From positions 1-38,189 of the forward strand of contig JAHYJL010000009.1 in the NCBI GenBank assembly GCA_019429045.1: a DNA stretch of 38,189 nucleotides, given 5' to 3'. This DNA comes from Bacteroidales bacterium (lineage in GTDB: Bacteria; Bacteroidota; Bacteroidia; Bacteroidales; JAGOPY01). A program made the position numbers and the translations under genes. Shown piece after piece: positions 15,794-24,153 of this stretch; position 1 is the stretch's first letter; every line of letters starts with the position of its first letter. A model generated the notes under the pieces. That model searched no databases, was not told the origin of the DNA, and saw only the letters and a program-made list of their open reading frames with translations.

Positions 15794-16816
15794 ATGGGAC
15801 TCTTTTCATTTCTCACCAAAGAAATCGCCATAGACCTCGGAACGGCGAATACGATCATCATTTACAACGACAAGGTGGTGGTAGATGAACCTTCCATTGT
15901 TGCTATAGAGCGTAACACAGGTAAGGTGATCGCTGTCGGAAAAAAGGCCATGATGATGCATGGCAAAACGCACGAAAACATCAAGACGATCAGGCCTTTG
16001 CGCGACGGGGTCATTGCCGATTTCAAAGCGGCTGAGATCATGATCCGGGAAATGATCAAGATGATCGGTTTCAAGAATAACATTTTCCCTCCGGCGCTAA
16101 AAATGGTGATCTGTATCCCGTCGGGGATCACCGAGGTGGAGGAACGCGCGGTCAAGGATTCGGCCGAGCAGGCTGGCGCCAAGGAGGTCCGGCTGATCCA
16201 TGAGCCGATGGCTGCAGCTATAGGGATCGGTATCGATGTGCTGGAACCCACCGGCAACATGATCATCGACATCGGGGGCGGCACCAGCGAAATCGCCGTG
16301 ATCGCCCTGGGCGGTATTGTCAACAACAAATCGATCCGCATCGCCGGGGATGATTTCAATGCAGATATAGAAGAATACATGCGCAAGCAGCACAATATCA
16401 ACATCGGGGAACGGACCTCCGAAAGGATCAAGATCGAAGTTGGCGCCGCTATGACTGATATCGACAATCCCCCGGACGATTTTCCTGTACACGGGCGCGA
16501 CATGCTCACCGGCATCCCCAAGGAGATCACGGTAAATTACGCTGAAATAGCCCACTCGCTCGATAAATCCATTTCAAAGATCGAAGCGGCGGTGCTGAAC
16601 GCGCTGGAAATGACGCCTCCCGAGCTGTCGGCCGATATCTACCGCACCGGTATCTATCTCGCCGGCGGAGGATCGATGCTGCGCGGTCTCGATAAGAGAC
16701 TCCACCTCAAAACAAAACTCCCGGTGCACGTCGCCGAAGACCCGCTGCGCGCCGTGGCCAGGGGAACCGGTATCGCACTGAAAAACTTTGATAAATTCAC
16801 ATTCCTGATCAAATGA
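15794..16816 (+). CDS. mreB: Rod shape-determining protein MreB
   Basis: Bacterial actin that organises lateral cell-wall synthesis at the inner face of the membrane. 340 aa, normal length. It starts MGLFSFLTKEIAIDLGTANT, with the phosphate-1 loop 'IDLGTANT' at ~12-19. Other markers are 'LIHEPMAAAIGIGID' (~137), phosphate-2 'MIIDIGGGTSEIAVIALGG' (~157) and the adenosine motif 'YLAGGGSMLRGLDKRL' (~288). It is the first gene of mreBCD and follows purH by 32 bases. A small GCTG-AAAA-CAGC hairpin lies in that gap without a U-tract. The mreC ATG begins one base after its stop. Confidence 0.97.
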   Translation: MGLFSFLTKEIAIDLGTANTIIIYNDKVVVDEPSIVAIERNTGKVIAVGKKAMMMHGKTHENIKTIRPLRDGVIADFKAAEIMIREMIKMIGFKNNIFPPALKMVICIPSGITEVEERAVKDSAEQAGAKEVRLIHEPMAAAIGIGIDVLEPTGNMIIDIGGGTSEIAVIALGGIVNNKSIRIAGDDFNADIEEYMRKQHNINIGERTSERIKIEVGAAMTDIDNPPDDFPVHGRDMLTGIPKEITVNYAEIAHSLDKSISKIEAAVLNALEMTPPELSADIYRTGIYLAGGGSMLRGLDKRLHLKTKLPVHVAEDPLRAVARGTGIALKNFDKFTFLIK

Positions 16817-16817
16817 A

Positions 16818-17633
16818 ATGAGAAACCTGCTGGCATTTATCTCCAGGTATGAATTCTTCTTTCTTTTTTTGATCTTTCTGGTCATCTCTTTCATTCTTAT
16901 CTACAACAATAACTACTACCAGCGCTCACGCGTCATCGGAACCACCAACCGGGTTACCGGAAAACTGAACCTTATTTATGCGAATATCACCGGGTATTTA
17001 GATCTGAAAAATTCCAATGAGATGCTGGCGGCTGAAAATGCCCGGCTCCGGACCACGCTTGGCAATATGGAAACAGAAACAACCGATTCATTATATTTAC
17101 CGGAAGCATCTTCCCTGAATTACATGAGCGCAAGGGTCATCAGCAATTCCGTGCAGCAGCGAAACAATTATTTCATGCTTGACAAAGGGTGGCGCGACGG
17201 CGTCAGAAAAGACATGGGTGTGATCACCGCAGATGGTATTGTCGGAATCATTATCGATGTTTCTGGTAACTTCAGTTCGGGTATTTCCGTGTTGCACAAA
17301 GACGCGCGGATCAGCGGCAAGATTAAAAAGAACAACCAGCTGGTAAATATTTCCTGGGACGGCATGAATTACCGGCTGGGTACCATCGCTCATATTCCTG
17401 CACATGTCCACCTGCTGCAGGGAGATACGGTCATCACCAGCGGTAATTCCCAGATCTTCCCCGAAGGGATCCCCATCGGTACCATTGAATATATCGAAGA
17501 TGAAATGGAAACCCTCTTTAAGCAGGGTAAGATCAGGTATTCCCTTGATTATAACCGGCTGAATTACGTGTATATCGTCAATAACCCCCTTCTGAACGAA
17601 TTCAGGACCCTGACAACAGAAATACATGACTAA
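16818..17633 (+). CDS. mreC: Rod shape-determining protein MreC
   Basis: Bitopic periplasmic scaffold that links MreB to the cell-wall elongation machinery. 271 aa. One N-terminal helix at ~14-33 (FFFLFLIFLVISFILIYNN) is followed by a short coiled coil at ~55-80 (NSNEMLAAENARLRTTLG). The beta-rich MreC core includes 'NYFMLDKGWRDGVRKDMGVI', 'GIVGIIIDVSGNFSSGISVL' and 'LLQGDTVITSGNSQIFPEGIPIG', the conserved MreC closing motif. It begins one base after mreB stops and overlaps mreD by 8 bases, so the three genes form one operon. Confidence 0.95.
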   Translation: MRNLLAFISRYEFFFLFLIFLVISFILIYNNNYYQRSRVIGTTNRVTGKLNLIYANITGYLDLKNSNEMLAAENARLRTTLGNMETETTDSLYLPEASSLNYMSARVISNSVQQRNNYFMLDKGWRDGVRKDMGVITADGIVGIIIDVSGNFSSGISVLHKDARISGKIKKNNQLVNISWDGMNYRLGTIAHIPAHVHLLQGDTVITSGNSQIFPEGIPIGTIEYIEDEMETLFKQGKIRYSLDYNRLNYVYIVNNPLLNEFRTLTTEIHD

Positions 17634-18141
17634 AGCGCTGGCTGGAAATACGATCCGTTTTATGCTGCTGGTGGTTGCCCAGGTGTTTATCTTCAATAAA
17701 ATCCAACCAACAGGGTATATCAACCCGCAGGTGTATGTCCTGTTCATCCTGATGCTGCCATTCCGCTTTCCCGGCTTCTGGCTTCTGTTTCTGTCTTTTT
17801 TGACTGGCCTTACCATTGACATTTTCATGCAAACACCGGGGCTGCACGCCGCGGCATCCGTTTTCCTTGCTTTCTTCAGGCCCGGTGTTATCCGGCTTGT
17901 CGGTAAAAAAGAAGACCTGGAACCCAATGATTATCCAAATGTCCGTGACTCGGGTTCTCTATGGTTTTTTTCCTACACTATCATCCTGGTAGCGTTGCAT
18001 CATTTATTTCTCTTTTACCTGGAGGTTTTCCGGTTTAGCGAATTTGGCCAGACATTGCTGAAAGCGGTCATTAATATTGCCCTTTCAACCTTGATCATCA
18101 TGCTGATCCAGTATTTATTCTATTTCCGTAAAAAAGAATAA
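17626..18141 (+). CDS. mreD: Rod shape-determining protein MreD
   Basis: Polytopic inner-membrane partner of MreC. 171 aa with about five hydrophobic segments. 'INPQVYVLFILMLPFRFPGFWLLFLSFLTGLTIDIF' resembles the MreD core (a P-x-x-x-L-x-x-x-F-x-x-G-L-x-x-D pattern). The start overlaps mreC by 8 bases. Sequence conservation in MreD is low, so the call relies on position and hydropathy as well as the core motif. In many Bacteroidota genomes mrdA (PBP2) and rodA follow. Here the next gene is an unrelated thioredoxin lipoprotein with its own promoter. Confidence 0.9.
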   Translation: MTKALAGNTIRFMLLVVAQVFIFNKIQPTGYINPQVYVLFILMLPFRFPGFWLLFLSFLTGLTIDIFMQTPGLHAAASVFLAFFRPGVIRLVGKKEDLEPNDYPNVRDSGSLWFFSYTIILVALHHLFLFYLEVFRFSEFGQTLLKAVINIALSTLIIMLIQYLFYFRKKE

Positions 18142-18151
18142 AGATTTGTAT

Positions 18152-18159
18152 TAGTTTTG
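18152..18159 (+). promoter_or_regulatory. Promoter box before the TlpA-like gene (TAGTTTTG)
   Basis: TAnnTTTG match 20 bases before the ATG at 18180. It sits within ATTAG-TTTTG-CTAAT (18150-18164), a 5-bp-armed inverted repeat that could be chance. Confidence 0.5.
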
Positions 18160-18179
18160 CTAATCAATAATTTAACCAT

Positions 18180-19292
18180 ATGTTTAAAAATCTGATCCTT
18201 ATCTCTCTGGCCGTTTTTATGATGGCCACCTGCACCACCCCGGTCAAAAATGAGTTCACAATTTCCGGAACCGTTGATTCCGTTTTCGATGGTACCATTT
18301 ACCTGCAAAGGCGCATAGATGCCCCAATGATTTCCATTGACTCCATGCAGCTTTCACAGGGAAAATTCAGCTTCACCGGTAACATTGATTATCCTGAGGT
18401 TTATTACATCAATATCCCCGAAACGAAATCCCTGATACCTTTTTTTGCAGAAGCTTCCAATATCACCATTAACATCAATACAAAAAATATTGACAAAACT
18501 GAAATTAAGGGCTCAAAAAACCAGGATGAATATGAGGGTTATCTTGATATGCTCGAGCAGTTCAATACGCAAATGCGGGATAATTACCAGATGTATCTGA
18601 AAGCCGTGGAGGTGGGTGACGAAGCAAATGCCAATCATTTTGACTCGCTTATGACAGATATTGATGAAAAACGCAATGCTTTTTCCAAAAACTTTGTCAC
18701 AAAAAATAACAAGTCATTCGTTTCACCCTACATTGCTTTCAGGAATGCCTGGAGCTATGAAATGGATGAACTGGACATGCTCCTGAATAGTTTTGACACC
18801 ATCCTGAATAATTCTATGTATACCGGCTTTCTGAAAGAACAACTACGCTCATTGAAGCGCAGCGCGGTTGGCATGAACTATGTGGCTTTCATGATGCAGG
18901 ATACAACCGGCTTGTTCCTGCCGATTGGCGACCTCATCGGTAAAAACTACCTGCTCGTTGATTTCTGGGCCTCCTGGTGCGGTCCCTGCCGCATTGAAAA
19001 CCCGAACCTGGTTGCCTCTTACCAGAAATATTATGCCCTTGGCTTCGATATTCTTGGAATATCGCTGGATACCAGTCGTGACCGCTGGATCAAGGCGATC
19101 CATGATGATAACCTGACGTGGCATCATGTATCAGATTTAAAGGGCTGGGAAAACAAAGCGGCCAGGCTTTACGGTGTCCGGTCGATCCCTGCCAACGTGT
19201 TGCTTGATCCCAAAGGATTTATCATTGCCAGAAATCTGAAAGGAGAGGATCTGCAGAAAAAACTGGAGGAATTGTTTTCACAGCATCTGTAG
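18180..19292 (+). CDS. TlpA-like thioredoxin-fold lipoprotein with N-terminal DUF4369-type domain
   Basis: Periplasm-facing disulfide/thiol oxidoreductase. 370 aa. The N-terminus MFKNLILISLAVFMMATC is a lipoprotein signal with Cys18 as the likely lipid-bearing residue (the -1 Thr is slightly unusual). Residues ~25-125 form the beta-rich DUF4369-like domain (FTISGTVDSVFDGTIYLQ). A helical linker follows at ~125-235. The thioredoxin domain has the active site 'VDFWASWCGPCRIENP' at ~261-276 and the cis-Pro loop 'YGVRSIPANVLLDPKG' near 340. Such proteins are abundant in Bacteroidota; partners are generally unknown. It stands where mrdA and rodA often follow mreD but has its own promoter box, so a role in cell-wall assembly is not implied. 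It converges with lutB across a ~10-base gap. Confidence 0.92.
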   Translation: MFKNLILISLAVFMMATCTTPVKNEFTISGTVDSVFDGTIYLQRRIDAPMISIDSMQLSQGKFSFTGNIDYPEVYYINIPETKSLIPFFAEASNITININTKNIDKTEIKGSKNQDEYEGYLDMLEQFNTQMRDNYQMYLKAVEVGDEANANHFDSLMTDIDEKRNAFSKNFVTKNNKSFVSPYIAFRNAWSYEMDELDMLLNSFDTILNNSMYTGFLKEQLRSLKRSAVGMNYVAFMMQDTTGLFLPIGDLIGKNYLLVDFWASWCGPCRIENPNLVASYQKYYALGFDILGISLDTSRDRWIKAIHDDNLTWHHVSDLKGWENKAARLYGVRSIPANVLLDPKGFIIARNLKGEDLQKKLEELFSQHL

Positions 19293-19302
19293 GAATTGTC
19301 TT

Positions 19303-20706
19303 TTACAGATCTTCTGTTTTGCCCTGTTTTCGTTTCTTAGTCTGCTGCTCTTTCCATAAGCTGTTGAAGGTTTTCGGTTGAAGGCGTGGTAATTCGCGCC
19401 TTGGGCCCCAGGAGGAGGTAAAGAAGTTTCTGAAGAGGGCATTCTTCAGCCCCCCGTTCATGTTCATCAGGTTACGGTGAAGTAAGATCCTGCGCAGGTT
19501 TTTCATGACAAATTTTTCGCCGCCGGTATACATCCCTTTGTCAACACTCATTTTACGGCTCACCAGCAGTAGTTCATGCAGGGGTATTTTAACCGGACAT
19601 ACATCCGTACAATGACCACACAACGATGATGCATAGCTCAGATGTTTGTAGTCGCGCATGCTTTCCATGAAAGGCATGATCACCGATCCGATGGGCCCGG
19701 AATACGTGGCATTGTAAGTATAACCGCCAATATTGCGGTACACCGGGCAGGCATTGAGGCACGCGCCACAGCGTATACATGACATGGCCCTCCGATGCCG
19801 GTCCTGCCGGATCACGTCCGTCCGGCGGTTGTCGAGCAAGATGACATACATCTCTTTCGGACCGTCAGTCTCGCCTTCCCTCCGCGGGCCAAAGATCAAA
19901 CTGTTATAGGCAGTTATCTTCTGGCCCGTGCCAAATGTGGCCAGCAGAGGCCAGAACAATTGCAGGTCATTCAATGAGGGAATCAGTTTTTCGATTCCGG
20001 CAATCACAATATGCACCTTTGGAAACGACATCGACATCAGCGCATTGCCTTCATTTTCAGTAACACAGATTGCACCGCTATCGGCTACCAGGAAATTGGC
20101 GCCCGTAATCCCCGCCTCAGCTTCTGCAAATTTCAACCGCAAATGTTTTCTTGTAAAAGCAGTGATTTGCTCCGGTGTGGAATCATCCGGCAGGTTGAAT
20201 TTCTTATGAAAAAGTTTGCTGACATCTCCGGCCGATTTATGCATGGCCGGTGTGACAATGTGATAGGGTTTTTCTCCTGAAAGCTGAACGATGAACTCAC
20301 CCAGATCCGTCTCAATGGCTTCAATTTTTTTCTTTTTCAGGATTTCATTAAAATCCAGCTCTTCGGTCATCATGGACTTTGATTTAACGACCGATGTTGC
20401 CTTGATACGTTTTAAAATAGCCAGGATCTCTTTCATGGCATCCCTGGCCGTAGGGGCCCAGATAACCTTCCCTCCGTTGTTTTCAAAATGGCCTTCGAAT
20501 TCTATCAGGTATTTATCAAGGTTGTTCAGTATTTTATGCTTGAGATTGGCTGCACGGCAACGGGCCGTTTCCAGGTCTGAGAATTGCTCTTTGCCCCTGG
20601 ACACAGCCATTTCATACTTGCCCATATTGTGATTGATCTTTTTCCGGTGATCCCGGTCAAAAGCGATCTTCTCAGATTCGTTCAGAAATTTTTTCTGAAG
20701 GTCCAT
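19303..20706 (-). CDS. LutB-type LUD-domain iron-sulfur protein
   Basis: Cytoplasmic Fe-S protein of the LutB/YkgF family, part of L-lactate oxidation complexes. 467 aa, normal length. The LUD domain covers ~70-290 ('EGNALMSMSFPKVHIVIAGIEKL'). It is followed by two ferredoxin-type [4Fe-4S] motifs, 'CIRCGACLNACP' (~310) and 'CGHCTDVCP' (~360), and a C-terminal tail rich in Lys/Arg. No lutA or lutC lies next to it, so the lactate-oxidation role cannot be confirmed from context and the gene symbol is left blank. It starts 9 bases after rpiB stops, so the two are likely cotranscribed from the rpiB promoter. Confidence 0.9.
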   Translation of the reverse strand: MDLQKKFLNESEKIAFDRDHRKKINHNMGKYEMAVSRGKEQFSDLETARCRAANLKHKILNNLDKYLIEFEGHFENNGGKVIWAPTARDAMKEILAILKRIKATSVVKSKSMMTEELDFNEILKKKKIEAIETDLGEFIVQLSGEKPYHIVTPAMHKSAGDVSKLFHKKFNLPDDSTPEQITAFTRKHLRLKFAEAEAGITGANFLVADSGAICVTENEGNALMSMSFPKVHIVIAGIEKLIPSLNDLQLFWPLLATFGTGQKITAYNSLIFGPRREGETDGPKEMYVILLDNRRTDVIRQDRHRRAMSCIRCGACLNACPVYRNIGGYTYNATYSGPIGSVIMPFMESMRDYKHLSYASSLCGHCTDVCPVKIPLHELLLVSRKMSVDKGMYTGGEKFVMKNLRRILLHRNLMNMNGGLKNALFRNFFTSSWGPRRELPRLQPKTFNSLWKEQQTKKRKQGKTEDL

Positions 20707-20715
20707 ATAAATATC

Positions 20716-21165
20716 TTATCTGACCTGATTAATCTTATTTACCCGCTTTGTATGCCTTCCTCCTTCAAATTCCGTTTCTAAAAATATCTTTACCATTTTC
20801 AGGGCAAGGTTATGGGTAATGAACCTTCCCGGTAAGGAAAGAATATTGGCATCATTATGCCGGCGGGCCAGTTTTGTAATTTCTTCAGACCAGCATAAAG
20901 CGGCCCTGACATCCGGATATTTGTTGGCTACCATCTGCGCCCCGTTTCCGCTGCCACAGATAATAATTCCAAAAAGATACTTTCCTTCGTTGATCTCTTT
21001 AGCTAATGGATGGATCAAATCGGGATAATCCACACTTTCCGATGCAAAGGTTCCCATATTAACAGGCGTATATCCAATTTTTTTTAATTCCCCTATAATC
21101 GCTTCTTTCATTTCAAAACCACCATGATCGGCAGCAATAGGTATCATCAGTCTCTTATTATCCAT
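20716..21165 (-). CDS. rpiB: Ribose 5-phosphate isomerase B
   Basis: Interconverts ribose 5-phosphate and ribulose 5-phosphate in the pentose phosphate pathway. 149 aa, the usual RpiB length. 'IPIAADHGGFEMKEAI' near the N-terminus carries the conserved D-H-G-G-x-x-x-K. The catalytic Cys is in 'GIIICGSGNGAQMVANK' (~70), and 'RRHNDANILSLPGR' holds the conserved H-N-x-A-N-x-L-x-x-G segment. It is the first gene of a two-gene unit with the LutB-type gene. The promoter box TAACTTTG lies on the minus strand at 21193-21186. An allose-phosphate isomerase role is possible in this family, but there are no sugar-pathway neighbours. Confidence 0.95.
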   Translation of the reverse strand: MDNKRLMIPIAADHGGFEMKEAIIGELKKIGYTPVNMGTFASESVDYPDLIHPLAKEINEGKYLFGIIICGSGNGAQMVANKYPDVRAALCWSEEITKLARRHNDANILSLPGRFITHNLALKMVKIFLETEFEGGRHTKRVNKINQVR

Positions 21166-21612
21166 TATTATAGAATTATATATGACAAAGTTAATCGGAT
21201 AATATCTTAATTTTGATACGAATGTTTTAATGTCGACTTTTTTTTTATAATTGTTAATAGATGCCTCATTACGGCATTTCTTTTGTTAATATTATGTATT
21301 AAATAGTGATGATTTAATTAATCACCATCATTTTACTTATATTTTTAATCCATAAATAGCATTGGAATCAACACTGATCTGAAGAAAAAATATTCACAAT
21401 TTGAAGTTGTTGTTTTATATTTTGCATTGTTAATAATTAGTAAACTTCATGCATTCAAATCATAACAAAACTAATTTTAAAAATTATTGTTAATAATTAT
21501 GAATAATTGAATATAGCAAATTTTTATGACTAAATTTATCAACGATACTAACAGTATAAATAACAATACAAATTTTTTTTTTAAATTTTAATAATAATAA
21601 CCGGTTGATAAG
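21166..21612. other. AT-rich gene-free intergenic region with four TTGTTAATA copies
   Basis: About 450 bases with no convincing gene, strikingly AT-rich compared with both sides. TTGTTAATA occurs at 21251, 21283, 21427 and 21487. The last two belong to a 14-bp exact repeat, ATTGTTAATAATTA, whose copies are exactly 60 bases apart (21426 and 21486). On the plus strand the only exact TAnnTTTG is TAATTTTG at 21208-21215, which would give nadA a leader of nearly 400 bases. On the minus strand is the rpiB box. No DnaA-box consensus was seen, so I do not call an origin. Regulator binding or a structured leader are the alternatives. Confidence 0.55.
21186..21193 (-). promoter_or_regulatory. rpiB -7 promoter box (TAACTTTG, minus strand)
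   Basis: Exact TAnnTTTG on the minus strand, about 20 bases upstream of the rpiB ATG at 21165. No clear -33 TTG. Confidence 0.55.
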
Positions 21613-22530
21613 ATGAATTATAAGGAGGAATTTTTAAAACTCAAGAAAGAAAAAAATGCTGTTCTACTGGCCCATTACTACCAGGTAGACGAGATACAGG
21701 AAATAGCCGATTATACCGGGGATAGTCTTGGCCTTGCGCAGCAGGCATCGAAAACCAATGCCTCTGTGATTGTTTTTGCGGGGGTTCATTTTATGGCTGA
21801 AACAGCAAAGATTCTGAATCCAGGAACAAAGGTGCTCCTGCCTGATATGGAAGCGGGTTGTTCCCTGGCTGATTCATGTCCTCCGGATCGTTTTGAAGAA
21901 TTTAAAAGACAACATCCCGGTCATATTGTCATATCATACATCAATTGCAGCGCTGCCGTAAAAACATTGTCAGATATTATCTGTACGTCGGGTAATGCAG
22001 TTAAGATCGTAGAATCGTTTCCCAAAGATCAAAAAATAATCTTTGCACCCGATAAAAACCTGGGCGGATATATCAATCGTATAACAGGCAGGAACATGGT
22101 ATTGTGGGATGGAACCTGCGAGGTGCATGACATTTTACAGACTGAAGCTATCATAAAGCTGAAAATTAAACATTCGGATGCCAAATTGATCGCGCATCCT
22201 GAATGTAAGGCCCAGGTACTTGAAATTACCGATTTTATCGGATCAACGACGGCATTGCTTAATTTTACAATCAAGGATAGTGCGAAGAAATATATTGTGG
22301 CTACTGAAACAGGTATTCTTTACCAAATGAGAAAGGCTTCGCCGGATAAGGAATTTATCATTGTACCATCTGATGAAACATGTTCCTGTAACGATTGCCC
22401 TTACATGAAACTGAATACCATGCAGAAATTGTATCTATGCCTGAAAAATGAGCGCCCTGAAATTATTTTACCACAGGATGTAATGGACAGGGCCAGGAAA
22501 CCGATCAATAAAATGCTGGAATTATCCTGA
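21613..22530 (+). CDS. nadA: Quinolinate synthase A
   Basis: Condenses iminoaspartate with dihydroxyacetone phosphate to quinolinate in de novo NAD synthesis, using an oxygen-sensitive [4Fe-4S] cluster. 305 aa, the short NadA form. Likely cluster ligands are Cys83 ('[12 protein letters not shown]'), Cys169 ('WDGTCEVHD') and one Cys of '[14 protein letters not shown]' (~257-262), matching the spacing of short NadAs. '[22 protein letters not shown]' carries the substrate-binding His-Tyr-Tyr, and 'HPECKAQV' is also conserved. No nadB or nadC lies nearby, although they commonly cluster with nadA. The start is ATG at 21613. Upstream is the long AT-rich region with repeated TTGTTAATA. The MORN gene starts 18 bases after it, suggesting cotranscription. 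Confidence 0.95.
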   Translation: MNYKEEFLKLKKEKNAVLLAHYYQVDEIQEIADYTGDSLGLAQQASKTNASVIVFAGVHFMAETAKILNPGTKVLLPDMEAGCSLADSCPPDRFEEFKRQHPGHIVISYINCSAAVKTLSDIICTSGNAVKIVESFPKDQKIIFAPDKNLGGYINRITGRNMVLWDGTCEVHDILQTEAIIKLKIKHSDAKLIAHPECKAQVLEITDFIGSTTALLNFTIKDSAKKYIVATETGILYQMRKASPDKEFIIVPSDETCSCNDCPYMKLNTMQKLYLCLKNERPEIILPQDVMDRARKPINKMLELS

Positions 22531-22548
22531 AAGAAAAATACGCTTAAA

Positions 22549-24099
22549 ATGTTTAACAAATTATTATTCTGTCTGATCCTAATTTTCCTGATAGTCTTTC
22601 AGGCGAATATTGTTTCATCCCAGGAAGCAGTAACGATTGTTTCCGACGGGTACCAGGTTTTCTATTTCCCTGACGGGAAGATATCGAGTGAGGGGACTAT
22701 GCGTAGCGGAAAACCTGACGGATACTGGAAGACGTATAATCAACAGGGCATTCTTGTTTCAGAAGGGAACAGAAAAAATTTTGAGATTGACAGTACATGG
22801 CGGTTTTATGATGACGATGGAAAGATCACCATGGAAATCAATTACCTGAATGGAAAAAAAGATGGGATAAGAAAGATATACCGCGAAGATGAGATCATAG
22901 AGGAGAATTTTGAGAACGACCTGAAAGAAGGCATCACCCGCTATTTATATCCATCCGGAAAACTCAGGAGAGAAGTGAGTTTCAGCAAAGGTCTCGAAGA
23001 AGGCATTGCCAGGGAGTTTGATGAAGACGGGCGCATTATCACGCTGATAACATACAAAGGGGGATTTATCACCGAACGTGAGCTGATCAACAGGTTTGAC
23101 AATAATGGCAAAAAACATGGTCAATGGAAATATTTCCATGTTAATGGCATAGTCAGGCTGGAGGGGGCTTATAAGCATGGAATGGAAAATGGCTATTTCA
23201 AGGAATATGACACCGATGGAAACCTACTGACAACTTCCAAGTATGCTGATGGCACGAAGCTGGAAGACGTTGCCGAGCTGGTAAAGCTGGATGTAAGAAG
23301 GGACTATTATCCTGATGGGAAGATAAAGATTGCCGCGACTTATAACAAGGCCGGATTACCGGAGGGGGTCAGGCGTGAATATGCCGAAGACGGCAGTATT
23401 GATCGCTCTTTCATTTTCAGGAACGGAATATTGATCGGTGAAGGTATTGTGACTGAAAAAGGCGAGCGGGACGGATTCTGGAAGGAGTATTTTAATGACG
23501 GGCGGCTCAGGGCCGAGGGGAAATATGATCATGACCTGAAAGAGGGCCCCTGGAAGTTTTATCATATGAACGGGATGTTGGAACAGGAGGGCAATTATGA
23601 CAAAGGAAAACCGGAAGGGGAATGGCGCTGGTACTACGCTAATGGCTCTTTATTGAGGGAAGAAACGTATTTTAATGGCTTACCTGATGGCATTATGACG
23701 GAATATGATGAACCGGGAAATGTGATTACCAGCGGTGAATTCATTGAGGGCAAAAAGGAAGGGTTCTGGTTTTACCGTATTGGCGACAGCGAAGCGGAGG
23801 GAAGTTATGCTGCCGGGATGAGAAACGGGCTTTGGAAACATTATGATTTGCCTGCCGGAATGGGGCAGCAAAAAATTCTGCGTTTTGAAGGACGGTTTGT
23901 TGAAGACAATCCACATGGCAATCATGTTTATTACTGGGATAACGGCAAGAAGAAAGATGAAGGCAGTTACATCATGGGCCGCAAGCAGGGAGACTGGATC
24001 CATTATGATTATGAAGGCTTTCCATTCATTATTGTTTCATATGATAACGGAATCGAAACAAAATATGATGGTCTGAATATTACCGATACCGGGTCATAA
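22549..24099 (+). CDS. Secreted MORN-repeat protein (YwqK-like repeats)
   Basis: 516 aa with an N-terminal signal peptide (LLFCLILIFLIVFQANIVSSQ). The rest is made of roughly 18-20 tandem units of 22-24 residues of the form 'Y-x-x-D-G-x-x-x-x-E-G-x-x-x-x-G-x-x-(D/E)-G-x-W-K-x-Y', e.g. 'FPDGKISSEGTMRSGKPDGYWKTY' near the start and 'MNGMLEQEGNYDKGKPEGEWRWYY' further on. These are MORN_2-type repeats, often annotated as YwqK-family antitoxin in databases. That name does not imply a toxin partner, and none is visible. The protein is probably periplasmic or surface-located and beta-rich, with binding partner unknown. It follows nadA by 18 bases. The small secreted OB-fold gene downstream has its own promoter. 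Confidence 0.88.
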   Translation: MFNKLLFCLILIFLIVFQANIVSSQEAVTIVSDGYQVFYFPDGKISSEGTMRSGKPDGYWKTYNQQGILVSEGNRKNFEIDSTWRFYDDDGKITMEINYLNGKKDGIRKIYREDEIIEENFENDLKEGITRYLYPSGKLRREVSFSKGLEEGIAREFDEDGRIITLITYKGGFITERELINRFDNNGKKHGQWKYFHVNGIVRLEGAYKHGMENGYFKEYDTDGNLLTTSKYADGTKLEDVAELVKLDVRRDYYPDGKIKIAATYNKAGLPEGVRREYAEDGSIDRSFIFRNGILIGEGIVTEKGERDGFWKEYFNDGRLRAEGKYDHDLKEGPWKFYHMNGMLEQEGNYDKGKPEGEWRWYYANGSLLREETYFNGLPDGIMTEYDEPGNVITSGEFIEGKKEGFWFYRIGDSEAEGSYAAGMRNGLWKHYDLPAGMGQQKILRFEGRFVEDNPHGNHVYYWDNGKKKDEGSYIMGRKQGDWIHYDYEGFPFIIVSYDNGIETKYDGLNITDTGS

Positions 24100-24116
24100 T
24101 GATTAATTAAAATATA

Positions 24117-24124
24117 TACCTTTG
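24117..24124 (+). promoter_or_regulatory. -7 box (TACCTTTG) before the OB-fold gene
   Basis: Exact TAnnTTTG match 29 bases before the ATG at 24154, preceded by an AT-rich stretch. Confidence 0.55.
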
Positions 24125-24153
24125 CGCCTCCAAACTTTAAAGAAAAGAACAAG

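Noticed and set aside
19300-19320. Short hairpin ACAGA-TCT-TCTGT followed by TTTT as a terminator between tlpA-like and lutB
   Set aside because: Only a 5-bp AT-rich stem, and it overlaps the lutB coding end; too weak to call.
21166-21612. Possible replication origin (AT-rich with short repeats)
   Set aside because: No DnaA-box consensus and no dnaA/dnaN or similar gene nearby; repeats are too few.
22549-24099. Toxin-antitoxin role for the MORN/YwqK-like protein
   Set aside because: The YwqK antitoxin label in databases is nominal. This protein is exported, 516 aa long, and has no toxin neighbour.
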